A stretch of DNA of 18,428 bases from NCBI GenBank assembly GCA_047628385.1, contig JBLHVH010000049.1:1-18428 (forward strand). Reading direction: 5' to 3'. Source of the stretch: PZPK01 sp047628385. Lineage in GTDB: Bacteria; Pseudomonadota; Gammaproteobacteria; Pseudomonadales; Oleiphilaceae. Of this stretch, positions 1-6,656 are shown piece after piece. The position numbers and the translations under genes were made by a program. The stretch's first letter is position 1; each line of letters starts with the position of its first letter. The notes below the pieces were generated by a model. It worked only from the letters and a program-made list of their open reading frames with translations. It did no database searches and was not told the origin of the DNA.

Positions 1-17
1 GATACAAGGTTAAGGAT

Positions 18-1136
18 ATGAACGTGCTAAACCTATTTTGGGTAATACTTCTTGTGACGATAATGGCTACACCGCCAAATACGACACAAGCAAGCCAAAA
101 AATAACTTACTTCCCTTCAGCAACAGATGGTTTTTCCGATTTAGATAAATCTTCATACGTATATACCCCCTCTAACGCTGACGGATATGGTGAGAGTTTC
201 TATCTAAATGCGTTCGATACGCATGAAAATGTAGTCACCGCTATGGTTAGTATTACAAACTATAACCCCTTTAATAAAGGGATGGGGTCATTCGACATCA
301 ACTGGATTGAGCATGGCAAAACAAGAACGATACACCAAGAATTCGATAGCGATGAAATAAAGAAAGATCCCGCTAAAGGAATGAGGTTTGGCAAGTCTAG
401 CTTCATTAAGGTAGATACTGAAAGCACTGAAATTTATTACCTAGGTAAAGACACGAACGGCGAAGCCGTTGATATTAAAATTATAATGCAACATTCTGAA
501 ACAGGTGCTCAATCAGGAAATAGTAATTTATATTTAGGGGATAATAAGGATAGTTACTGGGGGCTAAAAATGATCGCCCCTCGAGGACAGGTTGTGGCCC
601 AACTTAAATCAAATGATACAACAAGTACCTTAAACCTTAATGGCTATTTAGATCACGGTAATGCCAACGCCAAAGTACCTGATTTTTCAGAGCACTGGTA
701 TCGTCTAATATTTTTCTCCGAAAACTGGACCATCGCGCTTCACGAAATAACACCAAAATTTAAATACGGACCTAAAAAGCCACAAATGCTATATATCGCG
801 AAAAATAATCAAGCAATCGGAATGTTTGCTGACTGGAATTATGTTGGAGAAGGATTTAAACCACATAATGAATCACCTCACAACCCACCAACAAGCTGGA
901 AACTAAATCTCGAAAGAGATGATATTAAAATAAATGGTACGGTAAAAGTATCTGAAGAAGTACTAGCCATTGACGTATTAGGCTCTGTCAGCTGGCTTGT
1001 TAGAATGATGGTGAAAGCTTTTTATTCTAATGCATGGCAGCATTATTTCTTAGTCGAAGTTGATTTAACAATAGAGCAGAATGGTGTGATGGAACATGTT
1101 AATGGGATAGGTATGGCAACGGCGGAGTACTATTAA
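18..1136 (+). CDS. Secreted CrtC/Svf1 lipocalin-like protein, function unknown
   Basis: Predicted 372-residue exported protein. Residues 1-25 form a signal peptide (hydrophobic NLFWVILLVTIMA, then a TTQAS-type cleavage region). The rest is beta-rich with many Y, W and G residues and has no later membrane segment. A GYLDHGN motif at about 209-215 is followed by a conserved-looking W (HWYRL). The protein ends in GIGMATAEYY. This GxxDHxxG pattern with a closing glycine-rich, acidic-aromatic strand recalls the carotenoid 1,2-hydratase (CrtC)/AttH/Svf1 lipocalin-like superfamily. That is motif recognition only and is not a function. The ATG is preceded by AAGG at 6-9 with suitable spacing. There is no obvious operon partner: the next gene converges on it. 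No carotenoid genes are in the window, so carotenoid hydration is not implied. Confidence 0.6.
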   Translation: MNVLNLFWVILLVTIMATPPNTTQASQKITYFPSATDGFSDLDKSSYVYTPSNADGYGESFYLNAFDTHENVVTAMVSITNYNPFNKGMGSFDINWIEHGKTRTIHQEFDSDEIKKDPAKGMRFGKSSFIKVDTESTEIYYLGKDTNGEAVDIKIIMQHSETGAQSGNSNLYLGDNKDSYWGLKMIAPRGQVVAQLKSNDTTSTLNLNGYLDHGNANAKVPDFSEHWYRLIFFSENWTIALHEITPKFKYGPKKPQMLYIAKNNQAIGMFADWNYVGEGFKPHNESPHNPPTSWKLNLERDDIKINGTVKVSEEVLAIDVLGSVSWLVRMMVKAFYSNAWQHYFLVEVDLTIEQNGVMEHVNGIGMATAEYY

Positions 1137-1322
1137 CGGAGACTTAGCTTGGTATCCGGTGAGCTATAATAGATAAGACCTGTGTTGAGTTTCACTCTGT
1201 AAATCACAAGCTACGAGCACATTAATAAAATCAAGTTGAAGGTAAGTTCGGTTGAGTAGCGCGCCCCCAACAAGGCTCAATTTAACCCCCTGCTCTGTTC
1301 AGTTTTCTCATTACCAACTTAC

Positions 1323-1787
1323 TTATGCTTCACAAAGTACTGGTTCAATCATTCTTCTCTTGTTTGATTGATTGCTAAGAACGTTAGAACGCCCCTCTTC
1401 CAGCTCACTCTCTTTTAGTAGTTTGATCGCCCAACTTTCATCTACTCCGTCCAAGCCAACAGTTTTAAGCGGTTCAGCTGTTTTGATCACACCCGCAGCG
1501 ATCATGTCACTTGCTGCTTTTAACGCGCTTGCTGTTCTTGCTAAGTGTATTGACTCTTCAGCTGTGGTTACACTCTCAATTTTTTTAGATCCAATGCTAG
1601 ACGTATTACTCAAGTCGTAAGTTTTATTAAACTCTGCATACAAATCGTTTGTTTCTTGAAGCGTTAAAGATTCCTCACGCGCCTTCTTCGAAATATTAAT
1701 GAGCATTTGAGTGCGTTCAGCAAGCATTTTAGACTGTTCATTACGATAACTTGCTGGCTTATATTCGTTGAGCTTTACCACTGACAT
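1323..1787 (-). CDS. Hypothetical soluble protein, 154 aa
   Basis: I do not recognise this protein. It is hydrophilic and charged, with no signal peptide, membrane segment or cysteine cluster. It appears mostly helical, with alternating K/E/A stretches (for example ISKKAREESL and ESELEEGRS). The reading frame looks real: an ATG with a strong Shine-Dalgarno (AAGGA on the minus strand at 1795-1799, 7 nt before the start) and a frame clearly longer than the overlapping plus-strand frame. It stands alone, with 394 nt upstream before the lyase gene that is transcribed in the same direction, so it probably has its own promoter. An 11-bp dyad lies about 110 nt upstream of its start. Confidence 0.6.
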   Translation of the reverse strand: MSVVKLNEYKPASYRNEQSKMLAERTQMLINISKKAREESLTLQETNDLYAEFNKTYDLSNTSSIGSKKIESVTTAEESIHLARTASALKAASDMIAAGVIKTAEPLKTVGLDGVDESWAIKLLKESELEEGRSNVLSNQSNKRRMIEPVLCEA

Positions 1788-2181
1788 GATTCTTTCCTTG
1801 TTAATGCCTTCACATATGTATACGAGCGCTATTAACTAACTCGAAGGCTTATCTTTCCATTTTTTAAATACAGGGCAATTGAATCGATATGATAGGAGAA
1901 AATAAGGTTGCACACTATATAACCTTATTTTGAATATAAAACAGTTACTTTAGTAAAAAAGTTATGGTTTATTCATCCCTGTTTATTATTGTAAATTACG
2001 ATAGTACCCTGACCAGAGCCAATAATAAGGAGATCATGCTTTAGGGTCAATAGCAATTTTCTTAGAATGCGGCATCAATAGAAACTAAGACTTAAAAATA
2101 GTACTGCAAACCTGTCTTTTTACGACACTCATAAATAGCAGGCCTATCGCAATTACCATGATTATTAGTGTATAAAACTCT
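1788..2181. other. Intergenic region between lyase gene and hypothetical gene
   Basis: 394 nt with no credible coding frame. It must hold the 3' end signals of the leftward lyase gene and the promoter of the 154-aa gene. The only clear structure is the 11-bp dyad at 1899-1931. Imperfect pairing of ACACT (2125-2129) with AGTGT (2167-2171), just after the lyase stop, is too weak to call a terminator. Confidence 0.6.
1899..1931. repeat. 11-bp perfect inverted repeat, 11-nt spacer
   Basis: AAAATAAGGTT at 1899-1909 is perfectly complementary to AACCTTATTTT at 1921-1931. It lies upstream of the 154-aa minus-strand gene and about 250 nt beyond the lyase stop. The centre-to-centre arm spacing of about 22 bp (two helical turns) would suit an operator. 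The T-rich outer ends would also allow a weak bidirectional terminator. The low GC of the stem argues against a strong terminator. Confidence 0.45.
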
Positions 2182-3060
2182 TTAGTTAAGCGCCAGTGCA
2201 TTGCGTAATAATTCTTTAGCACGTTCAACAACGGGTAAATCTATCATTTTTCCTTTGTATTCAACGGCACCTTTTCCGGCGGCCAATCCTGCTTCAAACG
2301 CGTCAATCAAACCTTGAGAATGTTCAATTTCTTCTGCAGAAGGCGTCAATTCATCATTGATCACCGCCACCTGTTTTGGGTGAATACAAAAAGCGCCAAC
2401 AAACCCTAGCTGCTTAGCAAACTTAATTGTTTTTCTAAATTCTTCGAGATCACTATAATCAGCAATCGACCCAGGAAATCCAAGCGGCATAATGTTGGCA
2501 CGCCGACACGCTAAGGCGACCATCTGGTTAGGTAATAACAATGTTTGAGGGAGTGGCTGCATTCCCGCCGTCGCCGAGAAATCTTCTGAGCCTAAAATCA
2601 TCGCCACTACTCGTGGGTCGGCATTTGCAATGTCATCCAATTTTGGCAAAGCATCTACTGACTCTATCATCAGAATTAATGCCGTATGCCCTTCAGGCAA
2701 TGACTTAGCTTGTTCAAGTTCAGAAATTCGTTGAGAAAACGCTCTAATTTGTTCGGCAGACTCTACCTTCGGTACCACAATTGCTTTTACATTTTCATCG
2801 ACAGAAGCTTCAATATCTAACATTGCAAATCGTGCATCTAGATTTATGCGAACCAATGCATCTGCACCGCCCTGGCTCACGACCTTTGAAGCAGGAATAA
2901 CACAAGCTCGCGCTGCTTCTTTTTGCGCTAAAGGAACACTATCTTCCAAATCAAGAATATAAGCGTCGGCTCCGCGGGTATGTGCTTTTGCTACAAACTT
3001 TTCGATATGAACAGGTATAAATAGAGCAGTACGCCAGCCTGGGTATGTTATTTTTTGCAT
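2182..3060 (-). CDS. CitE-like CoA lyase, probable (S)-citramalyl-CoA lyase
   Basis: 292-residue TIM-barrel protein of the HpcH/HpaI aldolase-citrate lyase beta (CitE) superfamily. It starts with RTALFIPV, then DAYILDLEDSVP near 32-43, VRIN (R71), IVVPKVES (94-101), MIES with E133, and GSEDFSA with E159/D160. E133 and D160 are the expected Mg2+ ligands. At 292 aa it is shorter than Chloroflexus Mcl (about 350) and closer in length to citramalyl-CoA lyases and to the (3S)-malyl-CoA thioesterase Mcl2. Next to mct and meh, the simplest role is cleaving (S)-citramalyl-CoA to acetyl-CoA + pyruvate. Malyl- or beta-methylmalyl-CoA lyase or thioesterase activity cannot be excluded from sequence. The ATG has GAGAA 5 nt upstream. 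An 18-bp hairpin sits between this gene and meh. Family assignment is firm; substrate is an inference from context. Confidence 0.85.
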   Translation of the reverse strand: MQKITYPGWRTALFIPVHIEKFVAKAHTRGADAYILDLEDSVPLAQKEAARACVIPASKVVSQGGADALVRINLDARFAMLDIEASVDENVKAIVVPKVESAEQIRAFSQRISELEQAKSLPEGHTALILMIESVDALPKLDDIANADPRVVAMILGSEDFSATAGMQPLPQTLLLPNQMVALACRRANIMPLGFPGSIADYSDLEEFRKTIKFAKQLGFVGAFCIHPKQVAVINDELTPSAEEIEHSQGLIDAFEAGLAAGKGAVEYKGKMIDLPVVERAKELLRNALALN

Positions 3061-3098
3061 ATTGGTTCTCTTTGCTTTGAGGAGTATCTATCGGTTAA

Positions 3099-3141
3099 AA
3101 GCGCCACCTACTCTTCAAACATGGAAGAGTAGGTGGCGCTT
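3099..3141 (-). terminator. 18-bp perfect hairpin between meh and the lyase gene
   Basis: AAGCGCCACCTACTCTTC (3099-3116) pairs perfectly with 3124-3141 around a 7-nt loop (3117-3123). The GC-rich stem stands out in AT-rich spacer. Read in the direction of meh transcription, the stem runs into a TTTT tract (the last two stem bases plus two more), then AACC, like an intrinsic terminator with a short T-run. It lies 37 nt past the meh stop and 38 nt before the lyase start, leaving little room for a separate promoter. It could therefore terminate partially, or act as a processing or stabilising structure. Confidence 0.75.
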
Positions 3142-3161
3142 AGGAAAGATAAGATAATTTG

Positions 3162-3174
3162 GCTAAAAATTAGC
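3162..3174 (-). repeat. Small hairpin just after meh stop
   Basis: GCTAA (3162-3166) and TTAGC (3170-3174) form a 5-bp stem with a 3-nt loop, 4 nt beyond the meh stop codon and before the large hairpin. It is weak on its own. It may belong to the same 3' end structure. Confidence 0.25.
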
Positions 3175-3178
3175 ATAA

Positions 3179-4030
3179 TTAATCAGACAGTTCAGCTTTA
3201 ACCGTCATACATAAAGCATTGTCTTGATCCGTCGACCACAGTGACAAGGCATTGCCATCCCGCTTACCAGACACGGTGAAATTACTATTATCGAAAGTCG
3301 GTCGAATTGCTCGAAACTTAAACTTACGCAGCGCTTTATCTGTCACATTTTCACGTTTTAGCTCTAATAAAAGCGTGACTAATAAAGGGCCATGCACCAC
3401 TAAAGCAGAATACAGTTCTTCTTTAGTGGCGTAAGTGCGATCATAATGAATTCGATGTCCATTGAAGGTAAGCGCCGAGTATCGAAATAATAAAACGGGG
3501 TCAGGCGTTATCGTTTTAATGAAATCATGTTCAGCGGGCGCTTCTTTTACGGGTGGCATAGGTGCATCAACTGCTGGTTGTTCACGATAAACAATATTTT
3601 GTACCTGGCTGATACAAAGCACGCCGTTCTGAGATATATCATGCTTTACATTTACAAACACTAACGTTCCAGTACTACCTGATTTCAATTCTACAGATGC
3701 TATTGTTGATAAACGTGTCGCAGGCTGGCCAATCACTAAAGCGTTGAACAGTTCAACTTCACCGGCTGCCCACATTCTTCTAGGTAGAGGCACTGGCGGC
3801 AAAAAACCACCTTTATCGGGGTGACCATCAGCGCCGGTAGCTCTGGCTTTAGGCGTCGCTAAAAAATACATCCATTCCCAAAAAGGGGGTAACTCGTCAC
3901 CTTTTTGGGGCACAGTTTCGTTATCTAAAGCCGCCGCTAAGGCTTGAGCTTGAAACAGACTTATATCGTCTTCTTTAGTTTCCTGGTTACCTATCCACTC
4001 TTGTAAATAGGTAATATCAATATCGGTCAT
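3179..4030 (-). CDS. meh: Mesaconyl-C4-CoA hydratase (3-methylfumaryl-CoA hydratase)
   Basis: 283-residue double hotdog-fold hydratase of the FAS1-like/HTD2 (MaoC-related) group. The N-terminal hotdog contains LPPVPLPRRMWAAGEVE near 77-93. The C-terminal hotdog carries FRYSALTFNGHRIHYD (182-197) and VVHGPL (211-216), the typical active-site region with H195 and D197. Meh hydrates mesaconyl-C4-CoA to (S)-citramalyl-CoA in the 3-hydroxypropionate bi-cycle. The closest alternative in this family is itaconyl-CoA hydratase, but mct next door points to the mesaconyl substrate. Cytosolic, with no signal peptide. It starts 108 nt after the mct stop with a modest AGTGG ribosome site 7 nt before ATG, so it is probably co-transcribed with mct. 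Confidence 0.88.
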   Translation of the reverse strand: MTDIDITYLQEWIGNQETKEDDISLFQAQALAAALDNETVPQKGDELPPFWEWMYFLATPKARATGADGHPDKGGFLPPVPLPRRMWAAGEVELFNALVIGQPATRLSTIASVELKSGSTGTLVFVNVKHDISQNGVLCISQVQNIVYREQPAVDAPMPPVKEAPAEHDFIKTITPDPVLLFRYSALTFNGHRIHYDRTYATKEELYSALVVHGPLLVTLLLELKRENVTDKALRKFKFRAIRPTFDNSNFTVSGKRDGNALSLWSTDQDNALCMTVKAELSD

Positions 4031-4138
4031 ATTTTTGCCACTTTTTATTATTAAAATATCAGAAACACGCTATTTATTGAACGCACGTTTGTTCTAGCAC
4101 TGCCACTTAGTATTTCTAGCCTTCTGGAGCAGCGATTT

Positions 4139-5356
4139 CTAATTTTCTGGACCAGAGATAATACCCTTATCGTGTAATTTACCAATTTCAGCGGCACTTA
4201 AGCCCACCACGTCAGCAAGCACTTCATCTGTTTGCTCACCAAGCCTTGGGGCTGGCTTTGCTGGCATTCGCTCAAACGCAGAAAAATCCCAAGGAGCACC
4301 TGCTGCCATATAAGCACCGATTCCAGGTTGTTCAATTTGAGAAAACATGGGATTTTCCAAAGAGCAGTCCGGATTCGATTCAACCATCCCTTTTACCGTG
4401 TCGTACTTGCTCCAACAAACGCTATTTTGATTAAATACTTTTTCAATACTGGCATAGGTCTGTTTAGAAATATAGGCATTAAAAAATGCAGATATTTCAT
4501 CTCGAGACTCAAAACGATCGCCTTCCTTAGAAAAATCTCTACCCAGCTTAACCGCTAAATCTACCATCGCCTGCTCTGTTCCTGTCGCAATACAAAGGGA
4601 CTTCCACTGGCGTTTCGTTAAACCAATCACCATCACACGTTCATTGTCGGCTGTCACAAAGTCACAACCATAAGCACCATATAAATAATTGCCAAAACGC
4701 GCACGTTCTTCGCCTAATTGTGCTTCCGCTATAAAGCCTAAATGCCCCATAACCGCCATCGCCGCATCGGCAAGGGCTATTTTGGCATGTTGACCTTCGC
4801 CGTTACGAGTACGGTGCCGTTCAGCAGCAAGTAAGCCTAGCGCAGCCATCTGGCCAGTGACTAAATCCCAAGCAGGCAGCACATGATTAGCCGGTGTATT
4901 ACTATCGGCAGGCCCTGTCAAAAAAGGCAGCCCAATAGATGGGTTAACGGTATAATCGACAGCAGAGCCGCCATGACGGTCACCCTGAACCGTTAACTGA
5001 ATCAAATCTGGGCGAACTGCAGATAAGTCTTCATAAGACAACCAACCTTTAGGCGGAAAGTTGGTTAGTAACATGCCGGCGTCTTTACCCGGCGCCGTAA
5101 TAATCTGCTTCGCTAATTCTGAGCCTTCAGGCGATCTAAAGTTGATAGCAACTGAGCGCTTTGATTTATTCAACCCTGCCCAAAACAAACTGGCATTATC
5201 CTTTGTGACAGGCCAGCGGCGATAATCCAAACCTCCGCCTATTGCATCAATTCGAATCACATCTGCGCCCAATTGCGCTAATGTCATTCCACCTAGCGGC
5301 GCAGCGACGAATGCAGACGCCTCCACTACACGCATTCCTGATAAAATAGCCTTCAT
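4139..5356 (-). CDS. mct: Mesaconyl-CoA C1-C4 CoA transferase (2-methylfumaryl-CoA isomerase)
   Basis: 405-residue family III (CaiB/BaiF/Frc) CoA transferase. The N-terminus (GMRVVEASAFVAAPLGGMTL), GGGLDYRRWPVT (40-51), NFPPKGWLSYEDL (99-111), VDYTVNPSIGLPF, PAWDLVTGQM (161-170) and the C-terminal PAPRLGEQTDEVL closely match my memory of Chloroflexus Mct along its whole length. D164 in PAWD is the expected aspartate that forms the acyl-anhydride/CoA intermediate. Mct moves CoA within mesaconate from C1 to C4, turning the EMC intermediate mesaconyl-C1-CoA into the Meh substrate. It heads the leftward mct-meh-lyase set and is divergent from the quinone-oxidoreductase-like gene across a 172-nt spacer. 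The ATG is preceded by GCGAAG. Family III also contains itaconate and succinyl-CoA transferases, but the fit here is much closer to Mct. Confidence 0.92.
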   Translation of the reverse strand: MKAILSGMRVVEASAFVAAPLGGMTLAQLGADVIRIDAIGGGLDYRRWPVTKDNASLFWAGLNKSKRSVAINFRSPEGSELAKQIITAPGKDAGMLLTNFPPKGWLSYEDLSAVRPDLIQLTVQGDRHGGSAVDYTVNPSIGLPFLTGPADSNTPANHVLPAWDLVTGQMAALGLLAAERHRTRNGEGQHAKIALADAAMAVMGHLGFIAEAQLGEERARFGNYLYGAYGCDFVTADNERVMVIGLTKRQWKSLCIATGTEQAMVDLAVKLGRDFSKEGDRFESRDEISAFFNAYISKQTYASIEKVFNQNSVCWSKYDTVKGMVESNPDCSLENPMFSQIEQPGIGAYMAAGAPWDFSAFERMPAKPAPRLGEQTDEVLADVVGLSAAEIGKLHDKGIISGPEN

Positions 5357-5471
5357 AATCTTCGCTCGTCTTGATTAATTTTTGATCATCATTATTATTT
5401 TATTGTTTGATACTGTAACTAAGATTGTTAAAAGGATAAACCAGACATATTTTTAAATCTACCAATTGTCC

Positions 5472-5501
5472 TTGGACGGCACTCAAAAATTACTCTATTG
5501 T
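5472..5501 (+). promoter_or_regulatory. Candidate sigma70 promoter for the 5529 gene
   Basis: TTGGAC (5472-5477) and TATTGT (5496-5501) are separated by 18 nt and lie 27 nt before the start codon at 5529. It sits in the mct-divergent spacer, so regulation of the two sides could be linked. Both hexamers are imperfect. I could not identify a convincing matching promoter for mct on the other strand. Confidence 0.35.
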
Positions 5502-5528
5502 GAATAAAAAATTTGGTTTTATGTTCCT

Positions 5529-6554
5529 ATGCTCGCACTCACTTTAAAATCCGCTACCAACCCTGAAAGCTTAGCGTTAGTAGAAACCCCAATGCCAGAG
5601 CCAAAAAAAGGCGAAGTTCGTCTTAAATTAACATCGGCTGGCTTAAATAGAGGTGATTTACTTTATACTCAAAATCGCTATTTTATCAAACCTGATTCTG
5701 GCAGTCGCATCGGGTTTGAGGGTGGTGGAATTATTGATAAAATAGGTCCAAATACCGACAGTAAATTTAGTATTGGCGATCATGTCGGTATTTCTCCAAT
5801 GGGCTTTGATGTGCAGACACAAGGTTGCCTAGCTGAATATGGAAATTACCCGACTGATGCATTAATTAAAAGCCCTCAGGACTTAAATTATTATGATACT
5901 GGTGCGATCTGGATGGCTTATTTCACCGCTTGGGGTGGTCTAATAGACGCAGGTAATTTAATTAAAGGTGAAACAGTTGTTATCACGGCAGCATCAAGCT
6001 CGGTTGGCATCGCGGCAATTCAAATCGCCAATATGATTGGCGCGATCCCGATCGCAACAACAACTTCTGAAGATAAAGCACACGCATTGATTGAATTTGG
6101 CGCGAAGCATGTGATCACTCAAAAAAATGACAGTAAGACTACTAAGCTAAACGAAAAAATTAACCATTATGTCGATAAAATACAAGAATACACGTCTAAT
6201 CAAGGGAGTGATTTAGTGTTTGATGCTGTCGCTGGTCCTATGAGCCATGCCCTCATAAAAGGTTCTAAACGAGAAGGCCGATTAATCATTCATGGCATGC
6301 TTGATCGATTACCCATGGATATACACGCAGGCGTTTTAATGAAACGTTTATTAACGCTTAAAGGCTACACCGTTGACCAAACACTCGCACATAAAGAAAA
6401 TAAAGCATTAGCAATCAATGCAATACGAACAGGCTTTAGCACAAAACAGTTAGCGCCAGTCATTGCTAAACATTTTTCTTTAGACCAATTTGATCAAGCG
6501 TTTTCATATTTACGCTCAAATCAACACATCGGAAAAATTGTCATCACCCCTTGA
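5529..6554 (+). CDS. Zinc-independent medium-chain reductase, quinone-oxidoreductase-like
   Basis: 341-residue MDR superfamily protein. It has a GroES-like N-terminal domain (AGLNRGDLL near 37-45, GFEGGG at 62-67) and a Rossmann domain with AASSSVGIAAIQIA (154-167) for NADPH binding. The usual catalytic-zinc Cys and the His of the GHE motif are replaced (LN at 39-40, F63). This indicates the zinc-less quinone oxidoreductase/enoyl reductase branch. Substrate unknown. Quinone reduction is the default guess; reduction of an enoyl-CoA or other activated double bond is possible given the CoA genes nearby, but it lacks Ccr motifs such as FEHPGE. The start ATG has almost no Shine-Dalgarno, so translation may be weak. 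It is divergent from mct and followed by a 10-bp hairpin. Confidence 0.8.
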   Translation: MLALTLKSATNPESLALVETPMPEPKKGEVRLKLTSAGLNRGDLLYTQNRYFIKPDSGSRIGFEGGGIIDKIGPNTDSKFSIGDHVGISPMGFDVQTQGCLAEYGNYPTDALIKSPQDLNYYDTGAIWMAYFTAWGGLIDAGNLIKGETVVITAASSSVGIAAIQIANMIGAIPIATTTSEDKAHALIEFGAKHVITQKNDSKTTKLNEKINHYVDKIQEYTSNQGSDLVFDAVAGPMSHALIKGSKREGRLIIHGMLDRLPMDIHAGVLMKRLLTLKGYTVDQTLAHKENKALAINAIRTGFSTKQLAPVIAKHFSLDQFDQAFSYLRSNQHIGKIVITP

Positions 6555-6556
6555 TA

Positions 6557-6590
6557 GGATAAGTTATCACTATTTCACTCTAACTTATCC
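6557..6590 (+). terminator. 10-bp perfect hairpin after the 5529-6554 gene
   Basis: GGATAAGTTA (6557-6566) pairs with TAACTTATCC (6581-6590) around a 14-nt loop, starting 2 nt after the stop codon. No T-run follows, so it is a doubtful intrinsic terminator. The right arm can pair instead with a third copy of the sequence at 6642-6651. Confidence 0.45.
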
Positions 6591-6651
6591 GTCACAACGA
6601 CAGTATTGATCTATACTTCAATTAAGCATTCAAAAACAACTCGGATAAGTT
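6582..6651 (+). promoter_or_regulatory. Alternative leader stem covering the ribosome site of the diguanylate cyclase gene
   Basis: AACTTATCCG (6582-6591) is perfectly complementary to CGGATAAGTT (6642-6651), which ends 5 nt before the ATG at 6657 and includes the only Shine-Dalgarno-like bases (GGATAAG). This stem and the 6557-6590 hairpin both use 6582-6590, so they exclude each other. The arrangement resembles a terminator/anti-terminator or a ribosome-site sequestering switch. It is seen only as base pairing; there is no recognised riboswitch class here. Confidence 0.35.
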
Positions 6652-6656
6652 CATTA

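Noticed and set aside
1137..1322. Possible terminator between the convergent genes at the left end
   Set aside because: Only 5-6 bp imperfect pairings (TTGAG with CTCAA) were found, with no T-run.
1372..1620. 82-codon plus-strand frame opposite the 154-aa gene
   Set aside because: The minus-strand frame is longer, has a strong AAGGA ribosome site and a balanced composition. The plus-strand frame has none of these.
3179..5356. Itaconate degradation operon (ict-ich-ccl)
   Set aside because: The overall order and families are similar, but the CoA transferase matches mesaconyl-CoA C1-C4 transferase far better than itaconate CoA-transferase, and the neighbouring Mcd produces mesaconyl-CoA.
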